This document shows, piece by piece, positions 38,769-48,512 of a stretch of DNA of 64,000 nt. Position 1 is the stretch's first letter, and each line of letters opens with the position of its first letter. This stretch comes from Saccharomycopsis malanga (lineage: Eukaryota > Ascomycota > Saccharomycetes > Ascoideales > Saccharomycopsidaceae): the NCBI GenBank assembly GCA_004014935.1, contig CP025325.1, forward strand, positions 2,108,001 through 2,172,000, written 5' to 3'. The notes under the pieces were generated by a model. It had not been told where the DNA came from. It saw only the letters and a program-made list of their open reading frames with translations, and made no database searches. A program made the translations under genes and the position numbers.

Positions 38769-39480
38769 CAATTGAGACCCGGAGCAGAGAACAAAGGTTT
38801 CTGCTTTGATTCATAGAACTTTAGATTATGGTATATTTCTGATTACCAACATAAAAGTTACAATCATTTGCTTCACAAGAGGCAAAAGTATTCGGCACAA
38901 TTAGTTATTTGTATGGAACATTAACACAATTTAAACTTTTATAATATAATTTGTAGGCTGTGGGATGGGCCGGGGGGCCTGGTGTAAGTATTATTTGCCA
39001 GTATTAAAGTATTGCGAGTTATTGCCTCTACATTTAATACAAATATTATTTGTAGTTGACAATTTTATGTTTGGAACAATACTTTTATAGCATGTACATT
39101 ATATATGGTGATATTTTCATCAGTAGGTGACATTACAGGACAATGTTTATAAGAAGATGAAAGCCGGCAAAATAGAGCTTTTAGCCTTTTATCAAATTAA
39201 ATACGTAAATAGCAGTTCTATATTATAATTCATTATGTTTTTGTAGAGTCATGTTTCAAGAGCCACTCCACATTCAATTACTAAAAACGTAATCTTTCCC
39301 TATTCGTTTTCAACACTTCCTTGATTTCTAAAATGTTTTTTGGGTCTAAAAAATTTTCCTTATATACAGCGATCCAAAAAAAAGCCTAACTCACCTTATA
39401 TTAAAATTTTTAATCTTCAAAAATATTTTTAATCTTCATCTTTTGCTTCCATTTTTTGTTTCTTTTCTGAATATAATTTT

Positions 39481-39700
39481 AACACTATATAACACTATAT
39501 AACACTATATAACACTATATAACACTATATAACACTATATAACACTATATAACACTATATAACACTATATAACACTATATAACACTATATAACACTATAT
39601 AACACTATATAACACTATATAACACTATATAACACTATATAACACTATATAACACTATATAACACTATATAACACTATATAACACTATATAACACTATAT
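39481..39700. repeat. Minisatellite, 22 perfect copies of AACACTATAT
   Basis: Exactly 220 bp of an uninterrupted 10-bp unit. Each junction creates a TATATAA TATA-like word at helical-turn spacing. It ends about 450 bp before the PMT4 ATG. Absence of any variant unit suggests recent amplification. Confidence 0.97.
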
Positions 39701-40149
39701 AGTTGTTTTTTCCTCTTGAACACATTTCGAAATAATGCAAAATGAAGCATAGCAAGACCTCCCCCTTCACATCAATTCGATTACGTTTCAAACCGCCAAC
39801 CCGTCGCTATTGTTCTTGTATTTACTTGACTCACAACTTTATATCAATGAAACGCATATAATAGGCTTTCGCACCTTCCATGTTCAGCCTTCGCCTTTAA
39901 AATTCTCCTTTTATACAGGGTAGAATTCACACATTTGCTATATTATTTTGACTCTCTTCCCAGTTTTATAGTAAGCCAGTGCGCTTAACCAATTATAATC
40001 CTGCCACGAAGCATGAAAAATCTATGAATACTGACAAATAAATAAACCGCTACATACTGCCTACATCTCAATTCTGTTTGAAAATTCCACCAAAACTGCG
40101 TTTTGCAGATTTGAATTACAACTATTGACAGCAGAAAATTGGAAGTATA

Positions 40150-42462
40150 ATGACCGGAGGCCAAACTTTGAGAAAAAGAGCTTCCAAGGCTGAAAAGCTT
40201 GGTGCGAGCAAAACAAAGAGTGCTTCTTCGGGGGATGATTCTAAGAGCAAAAAACAATCTGTGGTAAAGAAGGTCATTTCTAGCTCAAAGCTACCAGATC
40301 CTGAATGGAAATATAAAACTGCGTTGTATTTCATTACTGCTGTTGCTTTCGTGTCTAGATTTTACTCTATCAATTATCCTAATGAGGTTGTATTCGATGA
40401 GGTCCATTTTGGTAAATTCGCTTCTTATTACTTGGAAGGAACTTACTTTTTTGATTTGCATCCACCTTTTGCAAAACTTTTGATTGCTGCTGTTGGTTGG
40501 TTAATTGGTTATGATGGTTCATTCAAATTCGCCAACATTGGAGACAATTATGTCACTAATAATGTGCCATATATTGCTTATAGATCGCTTTCTGCTATTC
40601 AAGGCTCGTTGACAATTCCTGTAGTGTTCTTGACTTTGAAAGAGAGTAATTATAGAGTGTTGTCTTGTTTGTTTGCGTCAGTGTTGGTGTTGTTCGACAA
40701 TGCTCATGTTGCTGAGACTAGATTGATTTTATTGGATGCTACACTAAATCTTACTGTAGCATTATCTATATACTCATATGTGAAGTTTTCCAAACAACGC
40801 AGTAAACCTTTTTCCTTTGGATGGTGGAAATGGTTGCTTTTGACAGGTATTTCTTTGTCGTTGGTGATCTCCACCAAGTATGTTGGTGTCTTCACTTTCT
40901 TCATGATTGGTCTTGCTGTCTTGATAGATCTATGGGATTTGCTTGATTACAAAAAAGGGCACAGTTTGGAATATTTCACGAAGCATTTTGTTGCGAGATT
41001 TTTTAGTTTGATTGTCTTTCCTTTTATAATATATTTGGGCTGGTTTTGGATTCATTTTGCTGTCCTTCCAAAATCTGGTCCTGGTGACGCCTTCATGTCT
41101 CCAGAATTCCAAGAGACACTTGCTGATTCCCCTTTAGCTAAAGATGCAAAAGAGATTCACTATTATGATTCTTTAACTTTGAAAAACAAAGACACTGGGG
41201 CATATTTACATTCTCATTTTGCCCAATATCCATTGAGATATGAAGATGGAAGAATTTCTTCTCAGGGCCAACAAGTGACTGCTTTCAATGGTCAAGAATA
41301 TGATGACAATAACTATTGGCAAATTTTACCTGTTAAGGACTTGCAAGAACAGTATACTAAAGGAACTGTTGTTGCTACTGGTGATATCATCAGATTGTAT
41401 CATCCAGCTACTGAAAGTTTTCTTTTGACACATGATGTTGCCTCACCATTCTACCCAACTAACGAAGAGTTCACTACTGTTAAACAGGATGAAGCATTTG
41501 GTGACAAGTACAATTTTACTTTGTTCAAATTGGAAGCTAGCGACAAAAAAAGAAGTATTTTAAAAACTAAAGGTTCTATTTTCAAATTGCTTCATGTTCC
41601 TACTGTAGTGGCCATGTGGACTCATAACGATCAATTGTTACCTGAATGGGGCTTTGGCCAACAAGAAGTGAATGGTAATAAAAAATTGGGAGACTCCGGT
41701 AACCTTTGGTATTTCAACAGTATTGTTGATTTACAGCCAGATGACCCAAGATCCGTTTATGTTCCTAAGGAAATCAAGCATATTCCATTCATCAAAAAGT
41801 GGTTTGAGTTGCAAAGATTAATGTTTTACCACAACAACAAATTAACTTCAGACCACCCATTTGCTTCATCTCCTGAAAGCTGGCCATTTTCTTTGAGTGG
41901 TGTCTCTTTCTGGACTAAAGACAGCACTAAGGAACAAATTTACTTTATCGGTAACATTGTTGGTTTTTGGATTGAAGTGTCCTTTATCTGTGTGTATATT
42001 GGCTTGTTTCTTGCCGACCAACTCACCCAAAGAAGAAACTTCCATCCTTTGAGTCCATTGGCCAGAAAGAGAATCTATTACAGTTTAGGCTTTTTCTTCA
42101 TTGGTTGGGGTGCTCACTACTTCCCATTTTTCTTAATGAACAGACAAAAGTTCTTACATCATTACTTACCAGCTCATCTAATTGCTGCAGAATTTTCTGG
42201 TGCCGCATTGGAATTCATATTCAGTGATAACCGTGGTGATGATTTGCTTTCGGAGGAAGAGATTAAAGCTAAAAAAGCTGCCAGATCCCCAATAATTCCT
42301 GTTAACAAATACGTCTACGCTATTGGTTTTCTTGTACTTACCTCTGTTGTTATCTGGAACTTTTTGTATTTTGCCCCATTAACCTACGGTAACAAGGGTT
42401 TAACTGTGGAGGAAGTTTTAAACAGAAAATGGCTCAGCATGTCCTTACATTTTGCCAAGTAA
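40150..42462 (+). CDS. PMT4: Protein O-mannosyltransferase Pmt4
   Basis: ER membrane enzyme that transfers mannose from dolichyl-phosphate-mannose to Ser/Thr of membrane-anchored and secreted proteins. A short basic N-terminus is followed by the first membrane helix and the catalytic loop EVVFDEVHFGKFASYYLEG (about 77-95). Further marks are DLHPPFAKLL, ETRLILLDA, three lumenal MIR-type segments (about 330-500, including LHSHFAQYPLRYEDGRISS), and C-terminal helices with YFPFFLMNRQKFLHHYLPAH. The 770-aa length and the collinear match (SGPGDAFMSPEFQETL, THDVASPFYPTNEE) identify Pmt4 rather than Pmt1/2. I found no CTG codon in it. Confidence 0.96.
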   Translation: MTGGQTLRKRASKAEKLGASKTKSASSGDDSKSKKQSVVKKVISSSKLPDPEWKYKTALYFITAVAFVSRFYSINYPNEVVFDEVHFGKFASYYLEGTYFFDLHPPFAKLLIAAVGWLIGYDGSFKFANIGDNYVTNNVPYIAYRSLSAIQGSLTIPVVFLTLKESNYRVLSCLFASVLVLFDNAHVAETRLILLDATLNLTVALSIYSYVKFSKQRSKPFSFGWWKWLLLTGISLSLVISTKYVGVFTFFMIGLAVLIDLWDLLDYKKGHSLEYFTKHFVARFFSLIVFPFIIYLGWFWIHFAVLPKSGPGDAFMSPEFQETLADSPLAKDAKEIHYYDSLTLKNKDTGAYLHSHFAQYPLRYEDGRISSQGQQVTAFNGQEYDDNNYWQILPVKDLQEQYTKGTVVATGDIIRLYHPATESFLLTHDVASPFYPTNEEFTTVKQDEAFGDKYNFTLFKLEASDKKRSILKTKGSIFKLLHVPTVVAMWTHNDQLLPEWGFGQQEVNGNKKLGDSGNLWYFNSIVDLQPDDPRSVYVPKEIKHIPFIKKWFELQRLMFYHNNKLTSDHPFASSPESWPFSLSGVSFWTKDSTKEQIYFIGNIVGFWIEVSFICVYIGLFLADQLTQRRNFHPLSPLARKRIYYSLGFFFIGWGAHYFPFFLMNRQKFLHHYLPAHLIAAEFSGAALEFIFSDNRGDDLLSEEEIKAKKAARSPIIPVNKYVYAIGFLVLTSVVIWNFLYFAPLTYGNKGLTVEEVLNRKWLSMSLHFAK

Positions 42463-43210
42463 CAGAAAAATAATTGAGGTTGAGTATTTTTTAGTTTGTA
42501 TACATTTCATTTTTTTTCAACACCATTTCATTGTCATTAAATTTTTAACTCCAAATCTATATAGACTAAGAGACCGTGTAAATTATCAAACAGAATTGTA
42601 GTGCTTTACGTCTTGAAATTATGTCTTTAAAAATGTTGATAACTAGGTTGATAAAGCTACTTACACATTTGTATAATGAAAGATACGATTCCTATGCTTG
42701 GATATAAAGGTGTCTAATAATTGCGGAAATCTAGTCAGTTTTTGATCAGAATCTTGTCAAACTTTTATCTTTTTACCTACGTAGTATATTCCGCTTCATC
42801 CAAATTTTTCCTATCCTGAAGTTGTTTGTTCCTTATCTTTTTCGTATTATTTTAATGAATTATAAGATTATTATTCATTTTTAGGTACAAAGGTTATTTA
42901 TCGAAGTTATTGATAATATTTAAAAATATTTTTTACTATAATAATATCTATTACTTATCTTTAGTACTTTGATTAGAAATAATAAATTAGAAATTAGAAA
43001 TTACTAGAAGTTTTTGAAGCATAAACTTAACTTTAACGGTCAAATTGGTATCAAACCTGTCAAAATTCATCGCAGCTTAGTAAGCGTAACTAGAGAAATT
43101 TTCATTTGCTGAAAAATAGAATGAAAAATTGGCTTTAATGTAAATAAAAGTGTATAAAAGATCGAAGTAGCAACATTTTTGATTGAAAATTTATAGTTGA
43201 GTTACTCTTG
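42463..43210. other. AT-rich spacer
   Basis: 748 bp between PMT4 and MYG1. Very AT-rich with short T and A runs. No gene, RNA box or repeat seen. Confidence 0.5.
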
Positions 43211-44239
43211 ATGACTGTAGAAGATATTGAGCATACAGTCAAAAAACAAAAGACCATGGCATCGAATCCATTGAAAATTTGCGTCCATTCTGGATCGTTT
43301 CACGCCGATGAAGCTTTGGGATATTATATGTTAAAACTCCTTCCAAAGTACAAGAATGCTACCCTTATTAGATCCAGAGATCCAGCAAAATGGGAAGAAA
43401 GTGACATTGTAATTGACGTTGGAGGACAGTATGATGGGAAAAAGTTTTTCGACCATCACCAACGTGGATTCGAAGAAACCTTCAGTGACAACTTTGTAAC
43501 AAAATTATCTTCTGCTGGATTGGTATATAAACACTTTGGTAAAGAAATCATCGCAGAGGTTTTGAACTTGAATCACGCGTCACCAGAGGTTGAATTGTTG
43601 TATCTCAAGGTATATCGTGAGTTTGTAGAGGCTCTTGATGCCAATGACAATGGTATCAGTGCATACCCAAACGACATAAAAGCAGCATTCCATACTAAGA
43701 ACATTACTTTGCCTGCAATTATTGCTGGTTTCAATCCTGCTTGGAATGAACCTTGTACCGACGACATCTTTTACCAACAGTTTTTGAAGGCCAGTACTTA
43801 CATCGGTGATGTATTCTTAACCTTATTAAAAGGTTTCGGAAACTCATGGTTGCCGGCTAAGGAACTCGTTCGTGAGGCGTTTGATGACAGATTTAATGTG
43901 GATCCATCCGGAAAGATCTTGGTGTTGAAACAGTTCTGTCCATGGAAGGAACACTTGTATGATGTAGAGAAACAAAATGATGCTCAGTGTGAAATTTTGT
44001 ACGTTTTGTTTGCTGATTCAAGCAGCAACTGGAGAATTTCAACTGTTCCAATCACCTCTGCCTCTTTTCAGAACAGAAAACCATTGCCTGAATCTTGGAG
44101 AGGTGTTAGAGACGATGCTTTGAGTGAGTTGACAGGCGTTCCAGGTTGTGTTTTCGTCCACGCTGCTGGGTTCATTGGTGGAGCAAAGACTAAAGAAGCT
44201 GTTTTAGAATTGGCCAAAATCAGTTTGACCAAAGATTAA
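43211..44239 (+). CDS. MYG1: MYG1-family 3'-5' RNA exonuclease (YER156C orthologue)
   Basis: MYG1 proteins (UPF0160) have a DHH-like metal site and act as 3'-5' RNA exonucleases coordinating nuclear, cytosolic and mitochondrial RNA processing. Seen here are KICVHSGSFHADEALGYYML (about 22-41), RSRDPAKWEESDIVIDVGG, FFDHHQRGFEETF (about 77-89) and the C-terminal GVPGCVFVHAAGFIGGAKT. Length is 342 aa, full for the family. The frame opens at a TTG one codon before the ATG at 43211. A second ATG (43256, MASNPLKICVH) would give a product without the short basic leader, and both could be used. Confidence 0.93.
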   Translation: MTVEDIEHTVKKQKTMASNPLKICVHSGSFHADEALGYYMLKLLPKYKNATLIRSRDPAKWEESDIVIDVGGQYDGKKFFDHHQRGFEETFSDNFVTKLSSAGLVYKHFGKEIIAEVLNLNHASPEVELLYLKVYREFVEALDANDNGISAYPNDIKAAFHTKNITLPAIIAGFNPAWNEPCTDDIFYQQFLKASTYIGDVFLTLLKGFGNSWLPAKELVREAFDDRFNVDPSGKILVLKQFCPWKEHLYDVEKQNDAQCEILYVLFADSSSNWRISTVPITSASFQNRKPLPESWRGVRDDALSELTGVPGCVFVHAAGFIGGAKTKEAVLELAKISLTKD

Positions 44240-44320
44240 AGGTTGTTGTATTATTAAGATTTGTATTTCTTTTCGTCTATCTACGTTTATCATTAAATCT
44301 CTCAAATGTTCCTGTAAGTG

Positions 44321-44349
44321 CCCCCTCCCCCCCCCCCCTTCCTCCCCCA
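44321..44349. repeat. Polypyrimidine C-rich tract with C12 run
   Basis: C5-T-C12-TT-CC-T-C5 about 80 bp after the MYG1 stop. The complementary strand is a potential G-quadruplex former and the C strand a potential i-motif. Confidence 0.8.
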
Positions 44350-44623
44350 CTCAATTTATATAGCTTTCAGTTTGTTGAAGCTGATAAACGTACAGTGGTA
44401 AAGAGTGAATCAAATGTTGGGGGCCTTTGTATATTCACCAATTGAAGATGTTTCATTTACCATAAACATCGCTCTAACAAGCTTAAAAGAACTGCAGTTT
44501 TCTGCTTAATAACTCTAGCTTAGTATGTACTAGAATTATTAACAGATGAAGTGATTTTTGGAATGACTTACAAAGAATTGGGATACAAAAAAACCCAAAT
44601 TATATTTTCCATTTATATCAATA

Positions 44624-44715
44624 TTTTACTACGGGACGTAAGAAAACACGTCAGTATAGCTGTCTGAAATATAGTTTAATTATAGGTTGGAGCCTGCTAT
44701 CCCTATCTATCATGA
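44624..44715 (+). mobile_element. SINE-like element, fragment E
   Basis: Shares TTTTACTA..GACGTAA....ACAC/GG, then GTATAGCTGTCTGAAATA and a CCTGCTAT segment, with the bodies of copies B and D, in the same order and spacing. Both ends have decayed beyond recognition. Confidence 0.4.
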
Positions 44716-45105
44716 GTTTTTTACTATTAAATAGCCAATGAGACAAATTTTTTCCTCATCAGTACGGTGCCTTGACAACTGCCAAACAGGGTCCGCTTTA
44801 CTGCCACCATAATACCTTCCAACTTACTGTCTTGATGAAAAAGAGGGTCTTAAAAAAGTATGTTGAAATGACAAATTAGGTTGTGATCTATTAACCTGAG
44901 TGCCACGTTGAAATTTTGATAAATAAAGCCGTACCTAAAAAATTGACCGAGTTTTTTGGTCATTTTTTCGTGTAGTAATTAGCAAGGGGCCCTGAAAGCA
45001 CGACTTGAGTCAATAATATATATAAATGAAGCATTTGTTCTAATACATTCTTTTAATCATTCAATTCTATCGCTCAATACAATCATTCAATAGTAACACT
45101 TTGAC

Positions 45106-45867
45106 ATGTCCAAGAACAAAGTTGATCCTTCGATCATAGAATATGCTTATAAGAACCTCAACCCGGATCTTTTGCCTAAAAACAATCCAGAGTATGAGAA
45201 AATGATCTCCGGTAATCTCTATAATGCTATGGATAAAGAGTTGTTGTTTAAGAGATGCATTTCCAACGAGTATGTTGAACAGTATTCAAGCATTAAGCTA
45301 CTTGATATCATTAAAGAATCAGCATCGGGTACCACAGATGATCAAACATCGCTCACGCTCGAGAACAGCTTGCATAGTACTGAATTGCTTCGACAAAGAA
45401 GAAACGATATCTTGAAAAAACACATATTTGGCTCAATAGGTGAAGATGCATTTGTAGAACCGCCTTTTTTTGTAGACTATGGCTGCAACATCAAGGTGGG
45501 GGACAACTTTTATTGTAATTTCAACTGTGTCTTTTTAGACTGTTCTCTCATAATTATTGGTAACGATGTTATGCTCGGGCCTGGAGTAAACTTGTTGACT
45601 GCTAGTCATCCTTTAGACGCCAAGGGCCGTTGTCACCAAGGAAAAGAACTAGCCTATGCCATTGAAATTGGCGATGAGTGCTGGTTGGGTGCCAATGTAG
45701 TTGTTTGCCCAGGGGTCAAGATTGGAAAACGCTGTGTAGTTGCTGCTGGATCTGTAGTTACCAAAAGCTTTGGTGACGGACTTTTGCTAGGTGGTGTTCC
45801 AGCCAAGGTGATTCGTGAAATTGTGGAGCCTGATGACCCAGAAATTGCCAAGGTGAAAAGTACATAG
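45106..45867 (+). CDS. Hexapeptide-repeat sugar/nodulation-type O-acetyltransferase
   Basis: Left-handed beta-helix acetyltransferase of the maltose/galactoside O-acetyltransferase (LacA/NodL) family, using acetyl-CoA. The N-terminal cap (NPEYEKMISGNLYNAMDKEL) is the family Mac domain. Hexapeptide repeats run from about 118 to 235, with catalytic His168 in LTASHPLDAKGR and the late motif WLGANVVVCPGVKIGK, then GVPAKVIREI. At 253 aa it is longer than bacterial enzymes and YJL218W (about 196 aa), chiefly through an insertion at about 65-90 (IIKESASGTTDDQTSLTLEN). No signal peptide, so cytosolic. The natural acceptor is unknown. The fungal genes of this family are patchily distributed. Confidence 0.85.
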   Translation: MSKNKVDPSIIEYAYKNLNPDLLPKNNPEYEKMISGNLYNAMDKELLFKRCISNEYVEQYSSIKLLDIIKESASGTTDDQTSLTLENSLHSTELLRQRRNDILKKHIFGSIGEDAFVEPPFFVDYGCNIKVGDNFYCNFNCVFLDCSLIIIGNDVMLGPGVNLLTASHPLDAKGRCHQGKELAYAIEIGDECWLGANVVVCPGVKIGKRCVVAAGSVVTKSFGDGLLLGGVPAKVIREIVEPDDPEIAKVKST

Positions 45868-46708
45868 TTATTTTCTATGAATATAGTTTTATAGATTCAT
45901 TATTATTTGCCACTTATTTTCTACATTTTTGTTACTGAATTTGGATTTTTCGTTTGACATGATATTCCAAAATTTGCGAAGTTTCTTGAACAATTTCGAG
46001 TCGGTAAGTTGTCAAAAATTCAATATTTACAGTATTACAAAAGAGATTTTATCATCATATTATCGGAACATATTTAAAATCAACAAGAAGATCAAGTTTT
46101 AATTTGAAATGTTTTTCTTTTCTTTTTTTTTGTTATTTCAGATTGGTAGGTATACTGCTGCATATCAAACAACGCTATGAAGTTGTAATATTATGAAACC
46201 GTAGAAGTACAATCCTGATAAAGTTATGTAATAAAACTATCATTTACACTCTTAGCAAGGTTCAAAGAACGACTTTTATTAATAAAACATCTTCTTTATT
46301 GATTACCACACTCAACACCGTACAGGCGTATACTAAAAATACCTATATATGGTTCTTACCCGCAATGTGCTCCGCCAAACTAATATGAGACAGGAGCCCC
46401 TTTTACGTATCACCACCGTTGCGTTTCGGCCTGAAAGAGACGCTACGAAACAATTTGTTTTCCTTCTTCTCCGAAAAAGGGTCTTCGTACTATACGTTGT
46501 TATATATGTCCCACGCGACCTTTGTTGTTGAGAATAGGTCTATCTAAAAGGAAGTTTTTACCTTTGCTTTTCATCATCATTTAACAGACTAGTGTTTATG
46601 TTAAATAGCGTCTTAATTTTTTTGTCGGGGAAATTGATGAAACGTACCAGTTTTTATTCAACACTCTAACTATAAACTTATTATTATAAACATATTACTA
46701 TACACATT
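45868..46708. other. Spacer upstream of the DFG5/DCW1 gene
   Basis: 841 bp, AT-rich with T-runs. A somewhat GC-richer patch at 46350-46540 opens a 60-codon frame without recognisable similarity. Nothing else supported. Confidence 0.4.
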
Positions 46709-48112
46709 ATGAGATTTTTTCATCTACTTTTCAGTTCTATATTATGGCTTGCGTTGGTGCCGACTACGGCTCTTGACTTGGACATTTCCAGCAAATCGTC
46801 GATATGTAACGCCCTTACAACCGTCGTCCAGGGCGTGATACATTATTATGATGGTTTCAGAGAAGGAGGTGTTATTGGAATGTTTGTCTATCCTTATTAT
46901 TGGTGGGAAGCTGGTGAAGTATGGGGAGGAATGATTGATGTTTGGTATTTTTGTAAAAACGATACTTGGGAAGATTTGATCTTCGATTCATTGATGTACC
47001 AAAGAGGAGATGGTCATGATTATATTCCATCTAACCAATCCACTTCTGAAGGTAATGATGATCAAGGATTCTGGGGGATTGCTGCCATGGAAGCCACTGA
47101 ACGTAATTTTAAAAACCCACCATCTGGACAACCAGGTTGGTTAGCTTTAACCCAAGCAGTTGTTGCAACAATGAATGCTAGATGGGATTCTGATCATTGT
47201 GGCGGCGGTCTTAGATGGCAGATCTTCACTTGGAATAATGGTTATACATATAAGAATACTGTCTCTAATGGTTGTTTGTTCCATTTAGCTGCTAGACTTG
47301 CTAGATATACAAATAATGACAGTTACGTCAAAATTTCAGAAAAAGTCTGGGATTGGTTGGTTGACGTCGATTTGATCCACATTGATGGCGATACGTACAG
47401 TATTTACGATGGTGCCAATATCGATGATGACTGTAAGAAATTGACAAAATACGAATGGACTTACAACTATGGTTTGCTTATTTCTGGTGCTGCTTACTTG
47501 TATTCTCATACACATAATGAAACTTGGTTGACACATGTAAAGAATCTTTTGTCCACAAGTGCCTCCAACTTCTTCAAAGATGGTGTCATGTATGAAAGAG
47601 CTTGTGAAGAAGCTGGTACATGTAATAACGATCAAAAGTCATTTAAATCTGTCTTCTCTAGATTCTTGTCTCAAACTGCAGTTTTGGTGCCTGACGTCTA
47701 TGACACAATCCGTCCTTTGTTGGAGAAATCTGCTGCTGCCGCTGCCAAATCTTGTACTGGAAATACCGATGGTGTCAGCAACGCCTGTGGTATGCAGTGG
47801 ACTAAGGGCTCATATGATGACAATACCGGCTTAGGTCAACAAATCTCTGCCATGGAAGTAATCACCAGTTTGCTTTTTACACAAAATAAACCATCTTCTG
47901 GTGGCGGTAACAACTCTTCAGGCAGTGCAGTTCCATTGTCCAACTCTACAGGTGGTACTTCTCAAGGTGATAACAGTGCTGGTACTTCTACTACTAAAGA
48001 GTTGTCACAGAACGAATTGAATATTTCTACAAAAGACAAAGTCGGTGCTGCAATCACCACTGCTGTTGTCTTGGGTATTGTTTGTGGTGGTGGTGTATGG
48101 ATGTTGTTTTAA
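46709..48112 (+). CDS. DCW1: GPI-anchored GH76 cell-wall protein (Dfg5/Dcw1 family)
   Basis: Putative endo-1,6-mannanase/transglycosidase of family GH76 that links GPI proteins to wall glucan. A cleavable signal peptide (1 to about 21, ending TTALDLD) leads into the catalytic domain: YPYYWWEAGEVWGGMIDVW, YQRGDGHDYIP, EGNDDQGFWGIAAMEATE with the acidic DD pair, CGGGLRWQIFTWNNGY and NYGLLISGAAYLY. A Ser/Gly/Asn-rich stalk (about 390-440) ends in a hydrophobic tail (VGAAITTAVVLGIVCGGGVWMLF region), the GPI attachment signal. Length 467 aa matches the yeast pair. Whether it is the DFG5 or DCW1 orthologue is not certain. Confidence 0.88.
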   Translation: MRFFHLLFSSILWLALVPTTALDLDISSKSSICNALTTVVQGVIHYYDGFREGGVIGMFVYPYYWWEAGEVWGGMIDVWYFCKNDTWEDLIFDSLMYQRGDGHDYIPSNQSTSEGNDDQGFWGIAAMEATERNFKNPPSGQPGWLALTQAVVATMNARWDSDHCGGGLRWQIFTWNNGYTYKNTVSNGCLFHLAARLARYTNNDSYVKISEKVWDWLVDVDLIHIDGDTYSIYDGANIDDDCKKLTKYEWTYNYGLLISGAAYLYSHTHNETWLTHVKNLLSTSASNFFKDGVMYERACEEAGTCNNDQKSFKSVFSRFLSQTAVLVPDVYDTIRPLLEKSAAAAAKSCTGNTDGVSNACGMQWTKGSYDDNTGLGQQISAMEVITSLLFTQNKPSSGGGNNSSGSAVPLSNSTGGTSQGDNSAGTSTTKELSQNELNISTKDKVGAAITTAVVLGIVCGGGVWMLF

Positions 48113-48512
48113 TTGAACCAAGGCAACATAGAAATTGAAATAATTCAAAGATTGGAAATTGAATTTTTTGAGGCTTCTTATATACTATACCAATTATTAT
48201 TCCCACATATCTTTTAGTTACCCCCTTTTATGTCATGATTTCTCTATTTTTTTGGACAATATATATTATATTCATCCTATGAAATTGTCGTCATAGTATA
48301 TGATATGAATCCTCAAGTGTTATGTTCAATATTACCGAACGTGTATGGAAAACCGTTCCGCTCTCCTTCCTATTCGGAAACCTTCTCGGAAACCGGAAAA
48401 AAAAATATTGGACAACGGGTGAAAAATCTAAACGTGAAAGTTCCATAGTCCTACTATACACTATTATGTAGAGTTGATAGGATCAAAATAAAAATTATAT
48501 ACTGTTATCACA
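48113..48512. promoter_or_regulatory. GCN3 upstream region
   Basis: 400 bp, AT-rich. A short direct repeat of TCGGAAACC (about 48374-48395) lies about 120 bp before the GCN3 ATG. Nothing further. Confidence 0.4.

Larger units (their letters stand above)
38616..40149. other. 1.5-kb spacer with a GC cluster, hairpin and minisatellite
   Basis: Holds an AT-rich 12-bp inverted repeat (38739-38768), a G-rich island (38956-38984) and the 10-bp minisatellite (39481-39700), all listed separately. No gene. Confidence 0.6.
44240..45105. other. Spacer with a C-rich tract and a SINE-like fragment
   Basis: Holds the C-rich tract at 44321-44349 and a decayed element fragment (44624-44715). TATATATAAA near 45017 is the probable TATA box of the acetyltransferase gene. 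No other gene seen. Confidence 0.5.

Noticed and set aside
39481-39700. The 10-bp array as a CRISPR or a telomeric/centromeric satellite
   Set aside because: There are no spacers; the unit is not telomere-like and the array is single and short, hence a minisatellite.
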